This document shows, piece by piece, positions 7,330-15,626 of a DNA stretch of 64,000 nt; positions within the stretch are counted from its first letter, which is position 1, and each line of letters opens with the position of its first letter. Source of the DNA: Actinoplanes derwentensis (GTDB lineage: Bacteria; Actinomycetota; Actinomycetes; Mycobacteriales; Micromonosporaceae); contig NZ_LT629758.1 in assembly GCF_900104725.1 (NCBI RefSeq), positions 5,098,501 through 5,162,500 on the forward strand, written 5' to 3'. Position numbers and translations under genes: made by a program. The notes under the pieces are model-generated. The model ran no database searches. It was not told the origin of the DNA and was given only the letters and a program-made list of their open reading frames with translations.

Positions 7330-8925
7330 TCACCGTTTACCGGGCAGGAGTCCCGCCGAACGCATCGCGGTCCGCAGCGGATCCAGCGGCTCCCCCGCCG
7401 GGACGGTCAGCGTGGTCCGCGGCTGCTGTTCGGCGTTCAACGGGCTCATTCCCCACGGGTCGGCCGGCTGCCGCAGTCCCAGAGCGGCCACCGCGTCCGG
7501 CAGCCCGGCACCGGTGCGATGGCGATCGCCCAGTGCCAGCGGCCGGCAACTGCCCTTGATCAGTGCGAACAGCCGGTCCACCCGGGCGGCGTCGCGAGCC
7601 GTGAACCGGCCGCCGCGGAAATCCGGGTGGTGGGCCAGGAGCAGGGCGGCCAGACCGGTCACGTACGGGGCCGCGAACGAGGTGCCGTCCCAGGCCGCGT
7701 AGTGCGACGGCGGCACCGACGAGACGATCGCCACTCCGGGCGCGCACACGTCGATCTCCGGTCCGTGACAGGTGAACGACGCCGAGAAGTAGCCGTCGAC
7801 CGTCGGTGACCCGTACACCCGGGTGGCGTGGTGGCTCTCCGGCGGGTATTCGCCCAGCTTGCCGATCGCGGCGACCGCCAGCACCCCCGGCATCGAGGCC
7901 GGGAACCGCACCGGGCCGGCCGAACTGCCCGCCGCCGCCACACAGGCGATCCCCGCCTGCCGGGCCTGCTCGATCTTGCGGGCGACCAGTGGGGAGAACT
8001 GTGCGCTGCCCAGACTCAGGTTGATCACGTCGACCTGCTCGGCGAGACAGTGGTCGATCGCCTCGATCAGGTCGCTGAACCGGCCGCCCGGGAAGATCCG
8101 GCAGGAGTGCAGCACCGCCTCCGGCACCACCCCCACGACCCCGTGCCCGTCGTCGGTGCCGCCGATGATCCCCGCCGCGTGGGTGCCGTGGCCGATCCGG
8201 TCCTCCCACGAGTCCCGGTCGCCTTCGACCCGGCCCCGCAGGTCCGGGTGGTCCATCGAGGCTCCGGAGTCGACGATCGCCACCCGTACCCCATCACCGC
8301 GGAAGGTCGGCGGCAGCGCGTCGAACCGCAGCGACCGGCGGGCCCAGCCGTCCAGCGGGCGCTGCGGGAAACCGGGAAACGTCTCTTCGAACGACGGGCA
8401 GACCACCAGGTTCGGGGACTCCCCGCTCAGCGCCGGCCGGCCCAGCCAGACCGCCCAGTAGTCGTACTGCGGTTTGACGTGCACGCCGTCCAGCGGCAGC
8501 ATCCCGGCCGGGACGTCGATCGCCACCCGGCCGTCGGCGCGGGTCACCCCGCGCAGTGGGAACACCTCGTTCATCAGGTAGACCTCGGCGCCCGGAAGCG
8601 GCCGGCCATCACTGCCGGTCACCAGGAACGACAGGCGGGCCACCTCGCCGGGCGGGATCACCCCCGGATCCGCCGCCGGGCACGCGTAGTTGAGTACCAG
8701 GTCCGGTTCGACGTGCACGGCACCCGTGACGGTCAGCATCGCGGCCCGGTCCGCGTCCATCTCCACGACCGCGAACGTCGGCGCGGTCGAGACGACCCGG
8801 TGCACGGTGGCGGCGGGATCCTCGGCCAGGTGGGTGAAGAAGTCCTTGTGCGGCGCGCCGAGCGGCGCCACCAGGTAGCGCTCGCGCCGGGAACCGACCG
8901 GGACGGCGGAGGGATGCTCGGTCAT
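7330..8925 (-). CDS. Subtilisin-like (S8) serine protease, non-secreted, with atypical oxyanion residue
   Basis: This 531-residue protein has a ~200-residue N-terminal region of its own, including a small beta domain near residues 90-150. The peptidase S8 core follows with the triad Asp219 (VAIVDSG), His246 (IGHGTHAAG) and Ser416 (DGTSFAAPYVTG). The oxyanion Asn expected in AAGNxG is Ser here (AAGSSAG, about residue 334). No signal peptide is seen, so it probably acts in the cytoplasm. The ATG at 8925 is chosen for its ggag site (the frame extends to 8982). It is the third gene of a unit with a 77-residue protein and a Met-rich protein, which are possible substrates. Confidence 0.9.
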   Translation of the reverse strand: MTEHPSAVPVGSRRERYLVAPLGAPHKDFFTHLAEDPAATVHRVVSTAPTFAVVEMDADRAAMLTVTGAVHVEPDLVLNYACPAADPGVIPPGEVARLSFLVTGSDGRPLPGAEVYLMNEVFPLRGVTRADGRVAIDVPAGMLPLDGVHVKPQYDYWAVWLGRPALSGESPNLVVCPSFEETFPGFPQRPLDGWARRSLRFDALPPTFRGDGVRVAIVDSGASMDHPDLRGRVEGDRDSWEDRIGHGTHAAGIIGGTDDGHGVVGVVPEAVLHSCRIFPGGRFSDLIEAIDHCLAEQVDVINLSLGSAQFSPLVARKIEQARQAGIACVAAAGSSAGPVRFPASMPGVLAVAAIGKLGEYPPESHHATRVYGSPTVDGYFSASFTCHGPEIDVCAPGVAIVSSVPPSHYAAWDGTSFAAPYVTGLAALLLAHHPDFRGGRFTARDAARVDRLFALIKGSCRPLALGDRHRTGAGLPDAVAALGLRQPADPWGMSPLNAEQQPRTTLTVPAGEPLDPLRTAMRSAGLLPGKR

Positions 8926-8944
8926 CACAATTCTCCGATCGGGT

Positions 8945-8972
8945 CGGCCGGGCTCCGAAACGAGCCCGGCCG
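8945..8972 (-). promoter_or_regulatory. Strong hairpin just upstream of the protease ribosome binding site
   Basis: The arms cggccgggctc (8945-8955) and gagcccggccg (8962-8972) pair perfectly over 11 bp with a 6-base loop. The structure lies between the 77-residue gene and the protease start. No T-run follows on the minus strand, so it looks more like an mRNA-processing, stabilising or translational control element than a terminator. Next to it, the 17-mer cacagggccggcagccc from the 3' end of the 77-residue gene is duplicated (8980-8996 and 9021-9037). Confidence 0.6.
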
Positions 8973-9019
8973 TTTCTCTCACAGGGCCGGCAGCCCTGCC
9001 GTTCGTTCACGGCCGTTCT

Positions 9020-9253
9020 TCACAGGGCCGGCAGCCCCGGCACGGTCGCGCGCAGATGCTGGACCGTGTGGAACACCGCGGCCGACTGGTGCAGGGAGGC
9101 GACGTACTGGCGTGCCGTGTACTGCTGAACCGCCGTGACCAGCCCCGCGGCCAGGGCGGCGGCCTGCGGCAGGGCCGGAGTGGCCGCCTCCAGCCAGCGG
9201 TAGCAGAGCTGAATGCTCGCGGCGGCCGGCTGCCGCATCACTTCGACGTTCAC
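9020..9253 (-). CDS. Small helical protein between Met-rich protein and subtilisin
   Basis: This 77-residue protein of unknown family is Ala-rich and probably all-helical (AALAAGLVTAVQQYTARQYVASLHQ). It has one Cys (residue 17) and no signal peptide. Its GTG start overlaps the stop of the Met-rich gene (GTGA), and the order Met-rich protein, this protein, protease suggests one transcript. Because its C-terminal codons (GLPAL plus stop) are duplicated just downstream, the 3' end has been rearranged recently. It could be an adaptor, propeptide-like inhibitor or substrate of the protease; nothing in the sequence decides this. Confidence 0.7.
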   Translation of the reverse strand: MNVEVMRQPAAASIQLCYRWLEAATPALPQAAALAAGLVTAVQQYTARQYVASLHQSAAVFHTVQHLRATVPGLPAL

Positions 9254-9561
9254 ATGGCCTGCTGGAACATCGGCGGCTGGAACATCTGCTGGTGCGGCAT
9301 GCCGTACATCGCCATCGGGTTGCCCTGCGGCATCTGCCGGGCCATCATCATCTGCTGCATCTGCTGGGTGACGGCCTGCTGCACCTGCTGAGCGATCATC
9401 TGCTGAAGGTGCTGCTGGTGCATCATGTGCATCATGTGCGGGTGCATCATCGGCATCATCTGCATGTGCATCATCTGCGGGGACGTCATCATCTGATCCG
9501 CCATCCCCATACCCATGTTCATGTTCATGCCGCCGTTGGGTGCGAATGCTGCCGTGCTCAT
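9250..9561 (-). CDS. Met/Gln/His-rich low-complexity protein, first gene of the subtilisin unit
   Basis: This 103-residue protein contains about 31 Met, 22 Gln and 7 His. Examples are GGMNMNMGMGMADQMM, MHPHMMHMMHQQH and QQMQQMMMARQM. The ATG at 9561 has an aaggggga site ahead. There is no signal peptide or transmembrane helix. Methionine/histidine clusters (MxM, MMHMM) can bind Cu(I)/Ag(I) in known copper proteins, and Q/M-rich segments can self-assemble; both are analogies only. It is translationally coupled to the 77-residue gene and so to the subtilisin gene. No homologous family is known to me. Confidence 0.75.
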   Translation of the reverse strand: MSTAAFAPNGGMNMNMGMGMADQMMTSPQMMHMQMMPMMHPHMMHMMHQQHLQQMIAQQVQQAVTQQMQQMMMARQMPQGNPMAMYGMPHQQMFQPPMFQQAM

Positions 9562-9955
9562 GGCCGTTCCCCCTTCGTCATGCGGGCGATCCCCGATGAT
9601 CGTCCCGCCTGCCGAGACGCAACGTAATCGACACAATTCGGAGAGTTGTAAAGAGCCGCCGAAAACGGTGCACCAGGACGTCCAGGCGAGGACAATCATT
9701 TGGTCGTACGGCAGCACCGAAGCCCGCGCGGAGCCAGGATCACCGGCCGCTTCTCGGTCCGGGACGGTATCCCCACGCCGGGTTTCGCCGGCCACCGCAT
9801 TCGGCCCGGCGGGGATAGGCTCAGCGACATGACTACCGGGTCGGCGTCACGCCATGCACGGATCGGTTACCCGGCGCTCCGCTGAGCGCCGCGCGGGCTC
9901 CGCCCTAATCGTTGTTGACCAGAGGTTTGACGTGTCAACTACGACAGGAGAAACC
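9562..9955. other. Divergent intergenic region (394 bp)
   Basis: This region must hold the promoters of the Met-rich unit (minus) and the dienelactone hydrolase gene (plus). It also carries a partial match to repeat A (accgcattcggcccggcgg, 9794-9812), too short to call a copy. No gene is credible here; an 18-codon frame at 9830 lacks support. Confidence 0.5.
9927..9938. promoter_or_regulatory. Palindrome upstream of dienelactone hydrolase
   Basis: The sequence ttgacgtgtcaa is a perfect inverted repeat (ttgac-gt-gtcaa), 17 bp ahead of the start codon and just before the ribosome binding site. It looks like an operator for a dimeric repressor, but no regulator gene is adjacent. Confidence 0.45.
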
Positions 9956-10696
9956 ATGCCCACCAAGACACTTCATGTCCCCACCGTGGACGGCCGGGCC
10001 GACGCGTTCGCCGCCTTTCCCGACGGCGGCGGGCAGTACCCTGCGGTCCTGATGTACCCGGACGGTTTCGGGCCCCGGCCCGTGCTGCGAGAGATGGCTC
10101 TTGAGCTGGCCGGACACGGCTACTACGTGCTCGTCCCGAACTTTCTCTACCGGCACGGCCCGGCGCCGGTGATCCCGCTGCCCGAGTACATCGGCGCGGA
10201 CACCCGGGACGCCGTCTTCGCCGACCTGATGCCCTTGATCCAGGCTCACACCGCCGAACTCGCCGTGCGTGACGCCGACGCCTACCTCCGTTTCCTCGCC
10301 GCTCAGCCCGAGACCGATGACGGCCCGATCGCGGTGACCGGCTACTGCATCGGCGGTCTCCTGGCGGTGCGCACCGCGGCGGCCCACCCCGGCCGGGTGG
10401 CGGCCGTCGCCGCGTTCCACGCCCCGGTCGCGGCGGGCGGCCCGGAACTGCTCGCCGAACTGTCCGCCGCGAAGGTCTATTTCGGGCACGCCGAGTCCGA
10501 CATCACCCCCGCAGCCCACGGCGAACTCGAAAAGGCGCTGACCGGCGTCGACCACCTGTCCGAGATCCTTCCCGGCACCGTGCACGGTTTCACGATGGCC
10601 GACACCGACGCCTTCGATCCGGCCGCACTGCGACACCACTGGGACCGGCTTCTGGCGCTGCTCGGGCCTCAGGTGCCCCAGGCCTCGAATTCGTAG
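9956..10696 (+). CDS. Dienelactone hydrolase family protein
   Basis: This 246-residue alpha/beta hydrolase has a Cys nucleophile in the elbow GYCIGG (about residue 126), an Asp in FGHAESDITP and a His in GTVHGFTM, the Cys-Asp-His triad of the dienelactone hydrolase family. The family cleaves dienelactones or other small esters and lactones in the cytoplasm. The ATG at 9956 follows caggag at good spacing. The last 28 bp overlap the 3' end of the convergent GH85 gene. No aromatic-degradation genes surround it, so the substrate is open. Confidence 0.9.
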   Translation: MPTKTLHVPTVDGRADAFAAFPDGGGQYPAVLMYPDGFGPRPVLREMALELAGHGYYVLVPNFLYRHGPAPVIPLPEYIGADTRDAVFADLMPLIQAHTAELAVRDADAYLRFLAAQPETDDGPIAVTGYCIGGLLAVRTAAAHPGRVAAVAAFHAPVAAGGPELLAELSAAKVYFGHAESDITPAAHGELEKALTGVDHLSEILPGTVHGFTMADTDAFDPAALRHHWDRLLALLGPQVPQASNS

Positions 10697-13065
10697 ATTC
10701 GCGCGGCCGGATCTCCGTTCTGAGTCGGGGTGGTGATCGACAGGCGGGCGTAGCGGGCCGTCGCCGTGACCGGGTGGCTGGTCGTAGCGGCGGTGTTGCC
10801 GGTGGTGGTGACGACGGTCTGCCACGGGTCCGAAGCGGACGAGCGGACGACGATCGTGAAGTCGCGGGTGTTCCACGCCGTGTTCTCGCCTCCGGTGGCG
10901 GCGTGTTTCACCACGAACTCGGTCACGGCCCGGGGTGAACCCAGGTCGATCTCCAGCCACTTGGCGGAACCGAGCGAACACCACTTGTCGGTGACGCTGC
11001 CGTTGACCGCTTTCGCCGCTCCCTCGGACGTGGCGCACTGGGAGTCGGCGGTGGCCGGCTGGTTGAGGGCCAGGTTCGACGCGACCGGGGTGTCGCTCCA
11101 GGTCAGGTCGGTGGTGACCGGGGTGGAACGGCCACCCTCGGGGCTCACCGCTTCGACCTCGACGGCTGTGGTGTTCTCCGCGCCGACACGGTCGAGCCGG
11201 GGAACGAAGTAGGCGTCGCCGGTGGTGCCGCCCAGGTGGGTGCGGGTGCCGTCCGGGTTGCGGCGGAAGACGTCGTAGTGGTGCACCGGGCCGTCGGCCG
11301 CGGTCCAGGCCAGACGGGCCGTCTTTCGGGTCGTCGACACGTCGGTCTCCCCCAGGACCGTCAGGCCGGACACCGGGGCGGCTGAGTCGACCGGGCCGTC
11401 GTACACCGCGAGCCGGCCGACCTGAATCGCATAGGTGTCCACCGAACCCTGCGCACTCAGACCGAGTTGCGCGACCGTTCGTCCCGCGTACCCGGAAAGA
11501 TCCAAGGTTTTGGTCTCCCAGCCCGTGCCGGTGGTGTCGCCGAGGCCGAGGTGGTGGAAGGTGGCCGGGTCGTCGGTGAACGAGACCGCCGCCGACAGGT
11601 GCGTGGCGCCCGCCGCCGGAGTCTTGACCACGACCGACAGGCGGGTGCCGGCGGTCACCGGAAGCCGGGTCTGGTAGAGCCGCACCGTGTTGGTGGCGTC
11701 CAGACGGCCGGAAAGGCGAAGGGAGCTGCCGCCCTCGTACGCGTCGGTGAAGTCGATCGCCGGGGTCAGCTTCGTGCCGGTGGACTGGACGATCCAGCGG
11801 TAGGTGGGCGGGACGTCCTGCAATGCCAGGTTGTTCCAGCCGGTGCCGCCGAGACGTTCGCCGCCGACCGCGTAGAAGTCGCCGTGACCGGCGTTGAAGC
11901 TGGTCACGAACGGTTTGGTGGTCACCGGCGTGGCCTCGGCGACGTAGCTGGCGAGCCCCTTCCACGACGAGGTGGTGGCCGTGTTCGACGGGTCGCCGTT
12001 GGCACCCACCCAGTACCGGGCGTCGCGTGTGTAGAAGTCGGCGCGGGACGTCGACGACTTCCAGGTCCACTCCGGCCGGTAGAGACCCAGGCCGGTGACG
12101 TGCGGCTGGCCGTCCGGGAACACCGAACTCCACGGCACCGACGAGTTGTAGCCACTGGCCTCGGTGTCGATCCCGGCGTACAGGTCGAACTCGCTGCGCC
12201 CGAGCGCCCGGGCATTGGTCCGGGACGCTGTCTGCTTGGCCGCGCTCCAGCCGAAGTCCAGGAACATCGAGTCGGCGACCCGGGACGTGCCGTCCTGCAG
12301 GAACGCGTCGTTCGCCGAGTTCAGCCCGTCCTGCCAGGACACCGGCCCGCTCTCGGTCATCGCGTCGTACCACATGAACTCGACCGGTCCCCGCGACCGC
12401 GCGTACGTCATGGTGTTACGAACCTCGGTCGCGAGTTCCGCGTTGCCGCCACCGGTCTCCTGGTTGATGAACCAGCCGTCGAACCCGTAATGCTGCGCCA
12501 CCTGCACCAGTTTGTCGGCCACCGGATAGGTGCTGCCGGACTTCTGCACGAAATCGCGCACCCACTGGATCTGACCACCGTAGGCGGCCGGCGGGAAGAA
12601 CACCGTGCCGTAGACCTTCACCCCGTTACGGTGCGCGGCGTCGATGACCGGCGCGTTCGGCGCGAGAATCAGCCCCTCACTGGCTGAACCGCCCCAGAAG
12701 ACCAGGGTGTCGATGTACTGCCAGTACGGAAAGGCGTAATAGTTCGCGTCCAGCGCCCCCTGCGACGGATTACCGGACGTAGACGCGAAAGAGACCAGCG
12801 AAGCGATCCGCCCCTCACCGGCACGCGCGTTCGGATTGGCTTTGAGCGCCGGATCCGAGACACGCTCGGCGAGCGGAACCCCGGACCGGTTGAACCGGGC
12901 ATCCGGATCAGCGGCCGGATCCCAGTTCAGAAGGCTGTTCGGATGCCAGTACGACGCATACGGCTGGTTCCCGGCCGCGACCGCCGGGGCGGCCCGCACG
13001 GGTGGCGCGGCCGCGAGCGTGACCGCCGCGGCGAGGCCGGCGATCAGTAGACGTGACGGTCTCAT
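10669..13065 (-). CDS. Secreted endo-beta-N-acetylglucosaminidase (GH85) with C-terminal F5/8-type domain
   Basis: This 798-residue protein has a signal peptide (LLIAGLAAAVTLAAAPPVRA). A GH85 catalytic domain follows (ASYWHPNSLLNWDP, YWQYIDTLVFWGG, VKVYGTVFFPP) with the catalytic Asn201/Glu203 pair in GWFINQETGG. After that come a beta-sandwich and a fibronectin-type region. The C-terminal F5/8-type (discoidin) carbohydrate-binding domain starts at about residue 665 (NLALNQPATADSQ to ARIYEFEAWG). Family members cut the chitobiose core of N-glycans. Secretion implies scavenging of glycoprotein glycans. It is divergent from an AraC-type regulator gene 84 bp away, which may control it. Confidence 0.92.
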   Translation of the reverse strand: MRPSRLLIAGLAAAVTLAAAPPVRAAPAVAAGNQPYASYWHPNSLLNWDPAADPDARFNRSGVPLAERVSDPALKANPNARAGEGRIASLVSFASTSGNPSQGALDANYYAFPYWQYIDTLVFWGGSASEGLILAPNAPVIDAAHRNGVKVYGTVFFPPAAYGGQIQWVRDFVQKSGSTYPVADKLVQVAQHYGFDGWFINQETGGGNAELATEVRNTMTYARSRGPVEFMWYDAMTESGPVSWQDGLNSANDAFLQDGTSRVADSMFLDFGWSAAKQTASRTNARALGRSEFDLYAGIDTEASGYNSSVPWSSVFPDGQPHVTGLGLYRPEWTWKSSTSRADFYTRDARYWVGANGDPSNTATTSSWKGLASYVAEATPVTTKPFVTSFNAGHGDFYAVGGERLGGTGWNNLALQDVPPTYRWIVQSTGTKLTPAIDFTDAYEGGSSLRLSGRLDATNTVRLYQTRLPVTAGTRLSVVVKTPAAGATHLSAAVSFTDDPATFHHLGLGDTTGTGWETKTLDLSGYAGRTVAQLGLSAQGSVDTYAIQVGRLAVYDGPVDSAAPVSGLTVLGETDVSTTRKTARLAWTAADGPVHHYDVFRRNPDGTRTHLGGTTGDAYFVPRLDRVGAENTTAVEVEAVSPEGGRSTPVTTDLTWSDTPVASNLALNQPATADSQCATSEGAAKAVNGSVTDKWCSLGSAKWLEIDLGSPRAVTEFVVKHAATGGENTAWNTRDFTIVVRSSASDPWQTVVTTTGNTAATTSHPVTATARYARLSITTPTQNGDPAARIYEFEAWGT

Positions 13066-13149
13066 CGTGGTCTCCCCCTATCGATCAAACTCGGTCAATA
13101 CTTTCACGTCGATCGATGAATGGCGGGTGCTGCGGCTAAGATCACCGGC

Positions 13150-13590
13150 ATGCCGCAAACCGGCTGGTCACCGACCGAGGACCAGAACAGGCGGCTGCTC
13201 CGCGCCCGCGACACGATGGACCGTGACTTCGCCGGCCGGCTCGACCTGCCCGCGCTCGCCAAGGTGGCGCTCATGTCCGAGGGGCACTTCAGCCGCACCT
13301 TCCGCACCACCTTCGGGGAGACCCCGCACCGCTACCTGCAGCGCCGGCGCATCGAACGGGCGATGTCCCTGCTGCGCGACCCGGCCAGCTCGGTGACCGA
13401 GGTCGGCCTGCGGGCCGGTTTCGAAAGCCTCGGCGCGTTCAGCCGCGCGTTCCGGGCCGTCGTCGGAGTGTCGCCGTCGCAGTACCGCGATCGGCGGCTG
13501 GCCGCCGCCGCGCCGGTGTGCTTCGTGAAGACCTGGCTGCGACCGGTCAGTTTCGGCGAAGCGCCCACCCCTGGCCCGCCCGTACCGTGA
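13150..13590 (+). CDS. AraC-family transcriptional regulator (DNA-binding domain only)
   Basis: This ~146-residue protein consists almost only of the two helix-turn-helix motifs of AraC (LPALAKVALMSEGHFSRTFRTTFGETPHRYLQRRRIERA, then VGLRAGFESLGAFSRAFRAVVGVSPSQYR), with a short tail. There is no sugar-binding cupin domain, as in the SoxS/MarA size class. The ATG at 13150 is chosen; 13120 is an in-frame alternative. The VOC gene starts 4 bp after its stop, a pairing common in actinomycetes where the regulator and glyoxalase-like protein are co-expressed. Confidence 0.88.
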   Translation: MPQTGWSPTEDQNRRLLRARDTMDRDFAGRLDLPALAKVALMSEGHFSRTFRTTFGETPHRYLQRRRIERAMSLLRDPASSVTEVGLRAGFESLGAFSRAFRAVVGVSPSQYRDRRLAAAAPVCFVKTWLRPVSFGEAPTPGPPVP

Positions 13591-13594
13591 GGTC

Positions 13595-14062
13595 ATGTTC
13601 ACGGCGATCACGATCACCACGGTCCGGGTACTCGACCAGGACGAGGCTCTGGATTTCTACGTCGGCAAGCTGGGCTTCACGATCGACTCCGACGTCGACA
13701 TGGGGTTCATGCGCTGGCTGACCGTCTCTCTCCCGTCCGACCCCGGCCGGCAACTGCTCCTGGAGGTGCCCGGCCCGCCGGCGATGAGCGAGGAGACCGC
13801 CGCGCAGGTGCGTGACCTGCTCACCAAGGGTGCCCTCGGCGCCACGGCGATCCTCACCACCGACGACTGCCAGAACGTCTACGACAAACTCCAGGCCCAG
13901 GGCGTCGAGTTCACCCAGGGCGTCGAGGTCCAGCCCTACGGCATCGACTGCGCCTTCCGCGACCCGTTCGGCAACCACATCCGCGTGACCCAGCCCTCCG
14001 AACGACCATCCACCATCACCGACGACGACATCGCCCGCTGGGGCGGCCCGATCGAAAACTGA
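13595..14062 (+). CDS. VOC family (glyoxalase/bleomycin resistance-like) protein
   Basis: This 155-residue protein has two beta-alpha-beta-beta-beta modules: VRVLDQDEALDFYVGKLGF at the start and CAFRDPFGNHIRVTQPSE near the end, both hallmark VOC motifs. It could be a small-molecule-binding or detoxification protein; the metal ligands are not fully evident. It is co-transcribed with the AraC regulator immediately upstream. Its C-terminal DDDIARWGG tail is common in this subgroup. Confidence 0.9.
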   Translation: MFTAITITTVRVLDQDEALDFYVGKLGFTIDSDVDMGFMRWLTVSLPSDPGRQLLLEVPGPPAMSEETAAQVRDLLTKGALGATAILTTDDCQNVYDKLQAQGVEFTQGVEVQPYGIDCAFRDPFGNHIRVTQPSERPSTITDDDIARWGGPIEN

Positions 14063-14099
14063 CAATAACCCCGATTTTGTACGATCTCCCCCGCCACTC

Positions 14100-14160
14100 G
14101 TGCCCACCCCGCGAGGCGGGCACGGCTCCCGGTCACCCCGCGACCGCCGGGCGGAATGCG
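14100..14160 (+). repeat. Dispersed ~65-bp repeat A, copy 2 (forward)
   Basis: It begins gtgcccaccccgcgaggcgg and ends gaccgccgggcggaatgcg. The first part can fold as cccgc-gag-gcggg inside gtgccc/gggcac. It lies between the convergent ends of the VOC gene and the histidine kinase gene. The rest of the 14063-14336 gap shows nothing recognisable. Confidence 0.75.
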
Positions 14161-14336
14161 AACGAAGTCGAATTCATCAACGCCTGCCATTGGAGCGGTC
14201 GCGATCGGGCGATGTGGATCGCCAACCATGCAGGGCCAGCCGATCGCCTCGGCTGATGGCCGCTGTGGAGGTATTCCGAATCGTCAGCGTCTTCGGGAGC
14301 GGAATGCATGAGAAGGGCCAGGTGACGGCGGAGACT

Positions 14337-15626
14337 TCAGGGACGGGAATCGGCGGGCTGGACGGTGCCGTCGGTGGGCGTACCGGCGGCGAAGTGGAGT
14401 CGGAGCACCGCACCGCCGGAAGGTGGGGAAAGGGTTTCGAAAGAGGCCGCCGCCCGGCGGGCGATGTCCAGGCCCAGGCCGGTGGAACCGCCTCCGGAAG
14501 CGCCCCGGCGGGAGGCCTCCGGGGGGAAACCGGGGCCGAAGTCGGCGACGGTGAGTTCGGCGCCGCCGGACGGGACGGCTGCCAGGGTCACCGAGAACGG
14601 GGTGCCGTCGGGGGTGTGGGCGAAGATGTTGCCGAGCAGGGCGTCCAGTGCGGCCGCCAGGTCGTCGGCGGCCACCGCGACCGGCAGCGGGGTGGACGGC
14701 AGCTGCTGGTGGACGGCCCGGCCGGTGTCCTCGGCCAGTACCGCCCAGAAAGCGACCCGGTCGGTCACCACCGCGGTGGCGTCGCAGTTCGCGGCGGCGG
14801 GAGTGACGGCGGCGCGACGGGTCTGCTGGATGACCGCGGTGACCGCGCGGGCCACCTCGTCGGCGGCTGCCGCCACCCGGGACGACTCCTCCGGGTCGTG
14901 CAGGGCTTCCGCTTCCAGGCGTAACGCGGTCAACGGGGTGCGGAGTCGGTGGGACAGGTCGGCGACGCGTTCCCGTTCGGTGGCGAGCAGGTCCTGGATG
15001 CGACCGGCCAGGTGGTTGAGGGCGCCGGCGACCTCGCGTAGTTCGGGTGGGCCGGCCGGTTCGGCGCGGGCGTCGAGGTCGGCGGAGGCCAGACGATGTG
15101 ACACCGCCGAGAGTTGACTGATCGGGCCGGTGATGGCGCTGGCCAGACGGTCGGCGACCAGCAGGCCGAGCAGCACCAGCACCAAGCCGAGCGCGGCGAG
15201 CAGGGCCCAGGCGCGGGTCACGCCACGGGTCAGTTCCTCCGCTGGAACCAGGGCGCGGATCACTGTCGTGCCGGCCACGCCGATCACCGGGACGACCACC
15301 TCACGCCCGGCACCGACGGCGACCGTCAACGCCTCGCCGCGCGTGCCGGCCAGCCGGACGCCGGGGGTGCGCTCGGCCGGTGCGCCGAGCACGGTGCCGT
15401 CCGGCAGGAAGACGGTGACCGGCACGGCCTGGGCGGACACGATCAGCCGCAGGCCACCGGCTTCCCCGGCGCCGGCGAGCGGCACGATCGACTGGATCAC
15501 GTCGGCGGCCCGGCTGAGCGCCCGGTCCTCGGCGACCTGCCGCACCAGCACCGCGAGCGGCACCAGGAAGGCCAGCAGAACCAGCACCATGGTCGACGCC
15601 ACCAGCAGCGTGAGTCGCGCCCTCAC
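14337..15626 (-). CDS. Membrane sensor histidine kinase (OmpR-type partner)
   Basis: This 429-residue protein has TM1 at about residues 5-27 and an extracytoplasmic domain of ~110 residues. TM2 follows near residue 150 (AWALLAALGLVLVLLGLLVADRL), then HAMP, HisKA with the phosphorylated His in VADLSHRLRTPLTALRLEAEAL, and HATPase_c with DALLGNIFAHTPDG and GGGSTGLGLDIARRA. The GTG start overlaps the response-regulator stop, so the pair is coupled. The unusual sensor domain gives no ligand clue. Confidence 0.93.
   Translation of the reverse strand: MRARLTLLVASTMVLVLLAFLVPLAVLVRQVAEDRALSRAADVIQSIVPLAGAGEAGGLRLIVSAQAVPVTVFLPDGTVLGAPAERTPGVRLAGTRGEALTVAVGAGREVVVPVIGVAGTTVIRALVPAEELTRGVTRAWALLAALGLVLVLLGLLVADRLASAITGPISQLSAVSHRLASADLDARAEPAGPPELREVAGALNHLAGRIQDLLATERERVADLSHRLRTPLTALRLEAEALHDPEESSRVAAAADEVARAVTAVIQQTRRAAVTPAAANCDATAVVTDRVAFWAVLAEDTGRAVHQQLPSTPLPVAVAADDLAAALDALLGNIFAHTPDGTPFSVTLAAVPSGGAELTVADFGPGFPPEASRRGASGGGSTGLGLDIARRAAASFETLSPPSGGAVLRLHFAAGTPTDGTVQPADSRP

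Noticed and set aside
9794..9812. Sixth copy of repeat A
   Set aside because: Only 19 bases (accgcattcggcccggcgg) match; the rest of the element is missing, so chance or a fragment.
9830..9886. 18-codon frame upstream of the dienelactone hydrolase
   Set aside because: No convincing ribosome site, length too short and no coding bias; treated as intergenic.
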